NCBI GenBank assembly: GCA_023392595.1
Contig: JAEVYU010000011.1
Coordinates: 1-41,825 of the forward strand
Source of the DNA: Bacillota bacterium
GTDB taxonomy: Bacteria > Bacillota > UBA4882 > UBA8346
Direction of reading: 5' to 3'
DNA length: 41,825 bases
Positions within the stretch are counted from its first letter, which is position 1. Each line of letters opens with the position of its first letter. Of this stretch, positions 1 to 6,187 are shown in pieces. The position numbers and the translations under genes were made by a program. Below the pieces are notes generated by a model, which was given only the letters and a program-made list of their open reading frames with translations, was not told the origin of the DNA and did not search any database.

Positions 1-1089
1 CTTATTTAGCTCAGACGCTGGCTGATAATAGTATTTTAAGTATTCATTTTCAGGAGAATCAAACTGGCATTGTTCAAAAGCATCAGCTGGACTATGGTAA
101 TTGCTTAGCAGTATTGCCCTTTCCACAACATATGAAGCTATTATTTCTTTCAGGAGTGTAGTTTTCCCTGTTCCCGGAGGTCCATTTACTGAAAAAATAT
201 TGTCGAGTTGTTCTTCATCTGATATTCCCATATTGATTGCTATTTGCTGCATCAAGCTAGGACTATAAATTGAAGGCCATTTACCCAATGGATATTTTTC
301 TGGTGATAACCATTTTTTCATTTGAGAAACATCATTGTCTATTTCTATACGATTAGTAATTGGCATCTTTAACGCTTCAATATATTTGACAATACTATCT
401 CCGTTTTGAATCTTCTGCCTAATCATATCAATGTCTGAAACATAAAAGCTTGATAACATGTCAGTACTTGTATCAATGTCATTCTCTTCATCTTCCTGAT
501 CGTTTTGCTTTTTTCCTTTTACTTTCTTTTCACTATTTTCCTTTTTAGCATACTTTTTATTTACGACAACATTAAAGACACTATTGTTTTGCTTAAGCGA
601 TATTTTTTCCATAACAATCGCATAAATCTCTTCCAAATCCTTATATTCAAACTTATTATTTATTGATATCAGGGAATCATTTATTTCACTGTTTAGCTTA
701 TCAATTTCTTTGGTATCAAAATCTGCTCGCAGATTTTTCTCTGCAATTATTTTTGTAATTGCCCACACGAAGGTAGAAATTGAAAAAGAATCGCCAAGGT
801 ATGTTCCATCTGATCTTAATTTAAATGCACAAACACATGATTGAGAATTATCTTTTTCTATAGCTTCATCTTTTTCACTAATAGAATTTAGCATATTCTC
901 AATCAAGTCTTGCGATTTGATTTTACCTAAATAGATATCATAAATGTATCTGGGATCGTCCTTTATAATCCAAGGTATTATATTGTTTGGCTTATTAATA
1001 TATAGCGTTTCTTTTGTTTTCTCTGGCCAGAACGGTGAAAAAAACTCTAGGTTATACCAATAATTTAAAATCTTTTGTTTTTTATCCAT
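1..1089 (-). CDS. AAA / SF1 helicase-like ATPase, 3' part missing
   Basis: The reading frame is open for 363 codons and runs off the left edge, so only the N-terminal part is seen. It starts at ATG 1089 with an AAGGTGG ribosome site 11 nt upstream. A P-loop, GPPGTGKT, lies at about residues 303-310 (160-183) and is preceded by 'SVN', as in DNA2/NAM7-type superfamily 1 helicases; the helicase motifs further on are outside the window. The first 300 residues are a long unrecognised domain starting with an aromatic-rich stretch (WYNLEFFSPFWP), followed by a Lys/Glu-rich linker near residues 170-205. It is AT-rich compared with the conserved genes to the right and lies next to an integrase remnant, which suggests a mobile or defence-related gene. 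The P-loop is certain; the helicase class is likely; any defence role is inference. Confidence 0.75.
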   Translation of the reverse strand, partial: MDKKQKILNYWYNLEFFSPFWPEKTKETLYINKPNNIIPWIIKDDPRYIYDIYLGKIKSQDLIENMLNSISEKDEAIEKDNSQSCVCAFKLRSDGTYLGDSFSISTFVWAITKIIAEKNLRADFDTKEIDKLNSEINDSLISINNKFEYKDLEEIYAIVMEKISLKQNNSVFNVVVNKKYAKKENSEKKVKGKKQNDQEDEENDIDTSTDMLSSFYVSDIDMIRQKIQNGDSIVKYIEALKMPITNRIEIDNDVSQMKKWLSPEKYPLGKWPSIYSPSLMQQIAINMGISDEEQLDNIFSVNGPPGTGKTTLLKEIIASYVVERAILLSNYHSPADAFEQCQFDSPENEYLKYYYQPASELNK

Positions 1090-1128
1090 ATCAATTTATT
1101 CCACCTTATTTTCAGCTTAATATTTAAA

Positions 1129-1310
1129 TCAACCGCACACCACTAAAATACATATCTTTTCTTTGATTAATCGAATTAGATCCTCAGTTGAATTTAAGTT
1201 TACTATTTCCGATTTATCTATTCCAATAACTCTTGTGTTTTTTCAAGTAATTACTTACAATACTTTTAGCGGTTTTAAATTCGGCTGTGTATTGGTTCTC
1301 TTGTCCATGT
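1129..1310 (-). pseudogene. Scrambled ORF remnant upstream of the AAA gene
   Basis: No intact gene is present between the AAA gene and the integrase remnant, but two minus-strand frames hold protein-like stretches that would join through one frameshift. One reads about GQENQYTAEFKTAKSIVSNY and the next IDKSEIVNLNSTEDLIRLIK, ending at a stop at 1129-1131. The composition is that of a normal bacterial protein rather than random AT-rich sequence. The family is not recognised. This is read as a decayed gene of the same accessory segment, with low confidence. Confidence 0.3.
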
Positions 1311-1344
1311 TCCCATTATAACTTAATTTTTCTTTTTTGTGTCT

Positions 1345-1518
1345 CACTCTATGGGAGCATCATAATTGGCGGAAAATGGGGCATTCCCTAAGACTATTAT
1401 GGAACGTTTAGGGCATAAAGATATAGCAACAACTTTACAAACTTATGTTTTTAATACAGATAAAATGCAACAAGATGCCGTTGATATATTTGAAAATGTG
1501 ATTTCCACCCAGAAATAA
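1345..1518 (+). pseudogene. Tyrosine recombinase (phage-type integrase) C-terminal remnant
   Basis: The plus frame from 1372 to the TAA at 1516-1518 reads as the C-terminus of a phage-type integrase: ENGAFPKTIMERLGHKDIAT, then a TLQTY segment holding the active-site tyrosine, then a tail (TDKMQQDAVDIFE) typical of integrases of Firmicute prophages and integrative elements. Upstream the frame holds a TAA (1363-1365), and the box II RHxH that should follow 'HS' (1345-1350) is missing, so about 4 residues appear deleted and the catalytic domain is lost. It is non-functional. It lies 50 bp from the 3' end of rlmCD/rumA, pointing toward it. Confidence 0.8.
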
Positions 1519-1542
1519 TTTAGGGTGGAAGCTGGGTGGAAA
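1502..1542. repeat. 11-bp perfect inverted repeat after the integrase remnant
   Basis: TTTCCACCCAG (1502-1512) and CTGGGTGGAAA (1532-1542) are perfect reverse complements around a 19-nt spacer that holds another partial copy, AGGGTGGAA. The left arm overlaps the last codons of the integrase. It could be the terminator of the lost element or part of its recombination region (arm-type integrase sites are often such repeats). No T-tract follows on the plus strand, which makes a plain terminator less likely. Confidence 0.55.
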
Positions 1543-1568
1543 AAAGTCAATTTTATAATTTTAAGTTA

Positions 1569-2960
1569 CTACAAACTATTGATTTTACACTCTATTTTCG
1601 CTACACACTCCACGTGATAGGTATGGGGAAACATGTCCACCGGTTGTATCTCAAGCGTCTTGTATCCTAAACCTTCCAATATTTTGAGATCCCGGGCCAA
1701 AGTACTGGGGTTACAGCTCACATAGACGATCCGGGCCACTTCGCTTTCGGCGAAGCTTTTTAAAACCCCTTCTTCACAGCCGGAGCGGGGCGGATCGACA
1801 ACGGCTACCTGAAAAGTTATTCCCTTTTTCGTCAGTTGGGGGAGGACTTTCTCGGTGGCTCCCACGATAAACTCGGCATTCTTTATCCCGTTTAAAACTG
1901 TATTATCCAGTGCATTTTTAACAGCCTGTGTTACAATTTCGATTCCATATACTTTTTGGGCTTGTTCGGCTAAAAATAATGTCAGACTGCCTACTCCGCA
2001 ATAAGCGTCGAGTACGGTTTCCCTGCCGGTTAATCCGGCAAACTCTACGGCCTTGCGATACAACTTTTCGGTTTGAAGCGGATTGACTTGAAAAAAAGAC
2101 TCCGCTGCAATTTTAAACTTGAAATCGCCGATATGCTCCGTAATGGTATCCTGTCCCCAGATAATTTTGGTGCTTGGTCCCAGGATTACATTACCCCGGG
2201 CATCATTAACATTTTGGGCCACACTTTTAATTTCCGGGAAAATACCGACCAACTCTCCTGCAATCTTTTCCCCCGCCGGAAATAGCCGGTTCCGGGTAAT
2301 AAAAACCACCATCACTTCCCCCGTTTGGGAACCCTGCTTGATCAAAACATGACGTAACAATCCCGAATGCTTTAACTCATTGTAAATGGGTACACGATAA
2401 GTTTCCACAAGTTGCCGGACCTTATCGGCTATCCTGTTACTCCCTTCACTCTGTAATAAACATCCTTCTAATGGTACGATTTGGTGGGTCCCTTTTCGAT
2501 AGAATCCCATCACCACAGTATCCTCTAAAATGCCTAAGGGATATTGGGCTTTATTTCGGTAATGCCAGGGCTCAGCCATCCCAATGACCGGATGAATCGT
2601 GACGTCTTTAAGACCCCCGATTCGTTCGACAGCGTCAATTACCCGTTGATGCTTAAGAGTAAGCTGATTTTCATAGTTCAAATGCTGCAATTGGCAACCG
2701 CCGCAAAACGCGGCGGAAGGACAAAGAGGCAAGATCCTTTCCGGTGAAGGTTCTAAAATCTTCATCACAATCCCCCGACCGAAGTTTCTCCTAACCTCGG
2801 TGATATTGACTAAAACCAGTTCACCCTTTAAGGCTTCCGGGACAAAAACGGTAAAATTCCGGCAACGCCCGACTCCTTCCCCTTCATGGCCGTAGTTCTC
2901 GATCCGGATTTGAACTTTTTCACCAACTTGAATTGGAGCCGCTTTCGATAAATCTTTCAA
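1569..2960 (-). CDS. rlmCD: 23S rRNA (uracil-C5)-methyltransferase, RlmCD/RumA family
   Basis: This SAM-dependent enzyme makes 5-methyluridine in 23S rRNA. The 463 residues show the full family layout: an N-terminal TRAM RNA-binding domain (about 10-70); an iron-sulphur cluster site with C80, C86, C89 and C167; a Rossmann methyltransferase domain with the SAM loop (DAYCGVGSL); DPPRSGCEEG; and the catalytic-cysteine region VSCNPSTLARDL. The length is normal. The start is TTG 2960 with an AAGGATGG site 7 nt upstream. Firmicute members are often bifunctional (U747 and U1939), and which sites are used cannot be told here. The gene is monocistronic. Its 3' end abuts an integrase remnant; rumA 3' ends are known insertion sites of integrative elements in streptococci. 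Confidence 0.93.
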   Translation of the reverse strand: MKDLSKAAPIQVGEKVQIRIENYGHEGEGVGRCRNFTVFVPEALKGELVLVNITEVRRNFGRGIVMKILEPSPERILPLCPSAAFCGGCQLQHLNYENQLTLKHQRVIDAVERIGGLKDVTIHPVIGMAEPWHYRNKAQYPLGILEDTVVMGFYRKGTHQIVPLEGCLLQSEGSNRIADKVRQLVETYRVPIYNELKHSGLLRHVLIKQGSQTGEVMVVFITRNRLFPAGEKIAGELVGIFPEIKSVAQNVNDARGNVILGPSTKIIWGQDTITEHIGDFKFKIAAESFFQVNPLQTEKLYRKAVEFAGLTGRETVLDAYCGVGSLTLFLAEQAQKVYGIEIVTQAVKNALDNTVLNGIKNAEFIVGATEKVLPQLTKKGITFQVAVVDPPRSGCEEGVLKSFAESEVARIVYVSCNPSTLARDLKILEGLGYKTLEIQPVDMFPHTYHVECVAKIECKINSL

Positions 2961-3096
2961 ATTTGATCCATCCTTTAAAAAGCCTCAAATCCTGGGGTAT
3001 TCTTACCTCATAAAAGACCTTCGCTTCTCTCCCGGAAGTGTCTTTTTAATCTTGCCCTTAAATTACCCAGCGATTCCTCTATCCGATTGGAAAGGA

Positions 3097-4410
3097 TTAT
3101 CCTTCAGAAGCTACCTGCTTTGCTTCGATTTCAATCCCCTTTAGGGCCAAGGCACATTCCAACCGTTTTCGCTGCAGACGGCAACCGATGGGATCGGGTT
3201 TATAAATCGAGCCATTCATCAATTGGGCATTGGCATGACATCCGCCACTACAATAAAAACGGGCCCAACAGTCGGCACACCCTTCTTTTTTATATAAAGT
3301 CGCAGCCCCAAACTCTTGCCGCAAGGATAGATTGGTTACCCCTTCATCGACATCGCCCATCTTAAACCCAGTACGGCCGACAAACTGATGGCAAGGATAA
3401 AGCTCTCCTTTGGGGGTGACCGCAAAATAATCAAAACCCGCCCCACATCCGGTGAGCCGTTTCGGTAGACATGGCCCATGGTCCAGGCTTATTTCAAAAT
3501 GAAAAAAGGTAAAACCCTGACCCATTTGTTTCTTTTCTAAATAAAACTGAGCCAGTCTATCATATTCCTCTTCAATCCGTTCCATTTGCTTTTCAGTCAG
3601 ACGGTATTCTCCGTCTTTTTCTACAACCGGTTCCAAGGATAATTCACGAATGCCCAGTTCATATAAATGTTTGATATCTTCGGCAAAATCCAGATTATTG
3701 GCGGTAAAAGTGCCCCGCAAATAATAATTTTTATTTTCCCTTGTTCTAACTGTTTCCAATATATTCGGAACTATTTGCCTGTAGGTGCCATTACCGCGCA
3801 TCGCGTCATTGACTTCCGGGCGACCGTCGAGCGACAAGACCAATTGTAATCCTTCTTCATTCAAAAATTGACGCGCTTCCCGATTCAAATTAACCCCATT
3901 GGTCGTCAGTGTAAAATTGATAATTTTATCGTACTTCAGTGCCGCTTCCTTTCCATAGGCCACAATTTGCTTGACCACATCCAAATTAAGCAGCGGTTCT
4001 CCTCCGAAAAAATCCACTTCAAGTTGACGCCGTGAGCCTGACTCCCGCAATAACAAGTCCAGCGCTTTTCGGCCAACTTCAAAGCTCATATGCTCACGGT
4101 CCCCGCCAAAAGGCCCTGTGCCGGCGAAACAATATTTACATCGTAAATTACAGTCATGGGAAGCATGTAAACACAATGCTTTCAATGAAGGTTCCTTTTC
4201 AAAATGGGGAATTTCTTCTTTCTGTTCTTGTAAAAACCCCATTTCCCGCAACTCCGCCAATTCAGACTCAACCTTTTCTTTGATGGACTCGGGGACTGCT
4301 TGCCCGTTTAAATATCGATAAACAACTTCTTCAATTTGAAATAATGAATTACTGGGGACGTCAAACAAAAAAAATCCGCCTAAAGCTTTAAAAGAATGCC
4401 AATTTGTCAA
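3097..4410 (-). CDS. scfB: SCIFF thioether maturase, radical SAM/SPASM
   Basis: This radical-SAM enzyme installs Cys-Thr thioether links in the SCIFF peptide. The N-terminal region (1-80) resembles the RiPP-recognition part of such maturases. The AdoMet cluster motif CNLRCKYC has C87, C91 and C94, followed by GGEPLLN. The C-terminal SPASM domain carries auxiliary-cluster cysteines (CGAGFDYFAV, YPCHQF, CADCWARFYCSGGC, GCRLQRKR). TTG 4410 is chosen because AGGAG lies 9 nt upstream; a TTG three codons earlier is too close to that site. Total 437 residues, normal for the family. The substrate peptide gene scfA lies just upstream on the same strand, with a hairpin between them. Confidence is high because the peptide is present. 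Confidence 0.95.
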   Translation of the reverse strand: MTNWHSFKALGGFFLFDVPSNSLFQIEEVVYRYLNGQAVPESIKEKVESELAELREMGFLQEQKEEIPHFEKEPSLKALCLHASHDCNLRCKYCFAGTGPFGGDREHMSFEVGRKALDLLLRESGSRRQLEVDFFGGEPLLNLDVVKQIVAYGKEAALKYDKIINFTLTTNGVNLNREARQFLNEEGLQLVLSLDGRPEVNDAMRGNGTYRQIVPNILETVRTRENKNYYLRGTFTANNLDFAEDIKHLYELGIRELSLEPVVEKDGEYRLTEKQMERIEEEYDRLAQFYLEKKQMGQGFTFFHFEISLDHGPCLPKRLTGCGAGFDYFAVTPKGELYPCHQFVGRTGFKMGDVDEGVTNLSLRQEFGAATLYKKEGCADCWARFYCSGGCHANAQLMNGSIYKPDPIGCRLQRKRLECALALKGIEIEAKQVASEG

Positions 4411-4462
4411 TACGAACAACTCCTATCACAAAATATCCAAATCCGTGCATCGTTACATAAAG

Positions 4463-4489
4463 AACAGCCATGAAAAATCCATGGCTGTT
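4463..4489. terminator. Hairpin between scfA and scfB
   Basis: AACAGCCATG (4463-4472) and CATGGCTGTT (4480-4489) form a perfect 10-bp stem with a 7-nt loop. On the plus strand it is followed by a run of Ts (4488-4493). On the minus strand, the direction of scfA and scfB, the tract is weaker (TTCTTTAT). It may act as a partial terminator that makes more scfA than scfB transcript. Confidence 0.6.
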
Positions 4490-4614
4490 TTTTAAAATTA
4501 CATTAATTTTTCCAATGATAGTGTTCAGAATTTCCCAAAATAATATCTATGTAAGTATAAGAAGTCATCCGCCCTCAAATAAAATGGATTTGAAAAGCAG
4601 TATGATGGTAAATA

Positions 4615-4752
4615 TTATTTCTGACAAACTTGATTCCCGACTGTGCAAGAAGTTTTACAAGCCGACTGACAGGAATTCTTGCATGCGCCGCATCCTCCGG
4701 TCGTCGCGGTTGAAGCAAGCTTACCCTTAACAATCGTTTTAATTAACGTCAT
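4615..4752 (-). CDS. scfA: SCIFF ribosomal peptide precursor (six Cys in 45 residues)
   Basis: The short frame from ATG 4752 to TAA 4615 encodes exactly 45 residues with cysteines at 21, 24, 28, 32, 36 and 43, the defining pattern of the SCIFF family. The leader is basic and ends in threonine-rich KLASTATTGG. The C-terminal part (CGACKNSCQSACKTSC) holds Thr, Ser and Ala between cysteines; Thr is the usual thioether acceptor. GGAGG lies 11 nt before the start. It is upstream of its maturase scfB on the same strand and only 30 bp downstream of tRNA-Ala, with no terminator between. The peptide is near-universal in Clostridia, but its function is still poorly understood. Confidence 0.95.
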   Translation of the reverse strand: MTLIKTIVKGKLASTATTGGCGACKNSCQSACKTSCTVGNQVCQK

Positions 4753-4782
4753 TTTGTTATTAGCCTCCATCGATAATCAATA

Positions 4783-4858
4783 TGGTGGACCTGAGGGGAA
4801 TCGAACCCCTGACCTCTGCGATGCGAACGCAGCGCTCTCCCATCTGAGCCACAGGCCC
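4783..4858 (-). tRNA. tRNA-Ala (anticodon CGC)
   Basis: On the minus strand the sequence runs from GGGCCTG at 4858 to an encoded CCA at 4783-4785 (76 nt). The acceptor stem has the G3-U70 wobble pair that marks alanine tRNAs. The anticodon arm is CTGCG-TTCGCAT-CGCAG, giving anticodon CGC (codon GCG). The T-arm contains the standard GGTTCGATTCC. It lies between a promoter at 4878-4907 and scfA. Confidence 0.97.
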
Positions 4859-4877
4859 AATAGTTGGTGCAATTCAT

Positions 4878-4907
4878 ATTATACTTCATTACCCTTGAAA
4901 AATGCAA
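4878..4907 (-). promoter_or_regulatory. Promoter of tRNA-Ala (probably also scfA)
   Basis: A perfect -10 TATAAT (4883-4878) lies 18 bp from a TTGCAT -35 (4907-4902). Transcription would start near 4871, about a dozen bases before the mature tRNA. The promoter overlaps the last codons of the 57-residue gene. No other promoter is visible in the 30 bp between the tRNA and scfA. Confidence 0.7.
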
Positions 4908-5062
4908 GCAGACCCAAAATGTTCATCCCATTTTTTACAACGGTGTAATTCCTTGAGCGTCTTCGGCTCTCCATCATTATGACACTGCTCACGGTCTTTA
5001 ACAAATTTTGGACAAGCGCCGCAAATTTTTAAAACCTCATCGTGTGTCAATTTATAGACCAT
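4889..5062 (-). CDS. Small cysteine-rich protein, 57 residues, unknown
   Basis: The sequence from ATG 5062 (MVYKLTHDEVLK...) has AGGTGG 5-6 nt upstream; an in-frame GTG 9 nt earlier falls inside that ribosome site and is rejected. It contains five cysteines (14, 17, 27, 42, 53), the first two as CGAC, and is charged and soluble. A CxxC-X9-C-X14-C spacing could bind zinc or an iron-sulphur cluster, but no family is recognised. A near-consensus promoter at 5119-5147 with a 50-nt leader supports a real gene. It sits one gene before tRNA-Ala and SCIFF; whether the cysteines relate to SCIFF chemistry is only a guess. Confidence 0.7.
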   Translation of the reverse strand: MVYKLTHDEVLKICGACPKFVKDREQCHNDGEPKTLKELHRCKKWDEHFGSACIFQG

Positions 5063-5118
5063 AATACCCACCTCACAACGTTTTATTCATGATAGTGGCG
5101 GTCTTGATGTTTGACTCT

Positions 5119-5147
5119 ATTATAGCATGAAGTAATTAAAATGCCAA
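5119..5147 (-). promoter_or_regulatory. Promoter of the 57-residue cysteine-rich gene
   Basis: On the minus strand, TTGGCA (5147-5142), 17 bp, TATAAT (5124-5119): five of six and six of six matches at optimal spacing. The start site would be near 5112, giving a leader of about 50 nt. Confidence 0.75.
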
Positions 5148-5176
5148 GTGCCTGTATTTTATTGAAAAATCCTTAT

Positions 5177-6004
5177 TTATCCTGCTCCCGCCGGCCTTTT
5201 CTCTTTTCGCAAGATCAATATATTCTGATGGGTGATGTTCGGTACAAAACAGGTTTTAATTGCATAGGGTTTTAAAGGACGTTGCGTCGCCTTATTCCAC
5301 CAAATTCTGATTCCTTTCCATGTAAAACCGACTTCCCGAAGGGTTTCGGCAACTTTTACCCCAAGAGGCAAATATTCTCCATGATTATATCGATCACCGA
5401 TCATGATGACCAAATATCGATTGGGACCCAGAATACGGTGGGCTTCTTCTCCGAATCTTTTCATTTTGTGAAGATACTCCGAATAATCATCGCAATTCCC
5501 AAAATCAGCTTCTTCTTCCGATTTCATATTAAAATGAGTCTCTTTTTTAAAACCGATGTTTCGACCTTGACATCCATACGGAGGATCGGTAATAATCGCC
5601 GAAAAACTTCCCTCCGGAATGGATTGCATAACTTGTAAGCAATCCCCCAATACCATTTGATTCAAGTCTTCTTTGTGAATTTCCGGATCGTCCAAGCCCC
5701 TCATTGTCTTGAGAATTTTCTGATACAAGTCAACCCATGCCGGATTAATCTCAATACCAAAAGCTTTCCGCCCAACCATCTTCGCGCCTAATAACGTACC
5801 TCCCACTCCAGCGAATGGATCAAGGACCGATTCACCTTGTTTGGTGAAAAACTCAATGATTTCAGCCATTAAAGCCGGTGGTTTCATTGCGCCATGCATT
5901 TTCCGTAATGAATGAGTTCCATCAACGGGAAAATTGGTTTCATAAATGGTATTGGTCCAATAGAGCCATTGGGATCCGGTTAAGTTATTCAACTGATTAT
6001 CCAA
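5177..6004 (-). CDS. DNA methyltransferase (N4-cytosine/N6-adenine), solitary
   Basis: A DNA amino-methyltransferase of 275 residues. The SAM-binding motif DPFAGVGGT (62-70) comes before the catalytic motif DPPYG (140-144), and the sequence around KPPALMAEIIEFFTKQGESV matches the N4/N6 methylase fold. DPPY is used by both adenine and cytosine amino-methylases, so the base is undecided. The start is TTG 6004 with GGAG 8 nt upstream. No restriction endonuclease or specificity gene lies beside it, so it is probably an orphan methylase involved in marking or regulation. It is flanked upstream by the lptD terminator. No obvious target-recognition insert is seen. Confidence 0.88.
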   Translation of the reverse strand: MDNQLNNLTGSQWLYWTNTIYETNFPVDGTHSLRKMHGAMKPPALMAEIIEFFTKQGESVLDPFAGVGGTLLGAKMVGRKAFGIEINPAWVDLYQKILKTMRGLDDPEIHKEDLNQMVLGDCLQVMQSIPEGSFSAIITDPPYGCQGRNIGFKKETHFNMKSEEEADFGNCDDYSEYLHKMKRFGEEAHRILGPNRYLVIMIGDRYNHGEYLPLGVKVAETLREVGFTWKGIRIWWNKATQRPLKPYAIKTCFVPNITHQNILILRKEKRPAGAG

Positions 6005-6057
6005 ACCTTACGCTCCAAAAATTAATTTTTTATAGTTTGACCAATTATAAACAAAAA

Positions 6058-6083
6058 CTTCCTTCAAGAATAATTGAAGGAAG
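6058..6083 (-). terminator. Rho-independent terminator of the lpt operon
   Basis: CTTCCTTCAA and TTGAAGGAAG make a perfect 10-bp stem with a 6-nt loop. On the minus strand it is followed by TTTTTGTTTATAA. It lies 105 bp after the lptD stop and before the methyltransferase start, so it closes the envelope operon. Confidence 0.85.
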
Positions 6084-6187
6084 CCTCTATAGAAAATATT
6101 TTTATCACACACCAAATCCTTTATTACTGAAAAGAAAATTTCGATACTCCCCTTTACAAAACTTTGGGAAGCAACTCAAAAAATAAA

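Noticed and set aside
4679..4948. An 89-codon plus-strand open frame over scfA and tRNA-Ala
   Set aside because: It is antisense to two certain genes, and part of it is the reverse of tRNA sequence; no ribosome site.
5177..6004. Restriction-modification system around the methyltransferase
   Set aside because: Both neighbours (the lptD homologue and a 57-residue protein) are unrelated; no nuclease frame exists nearby.
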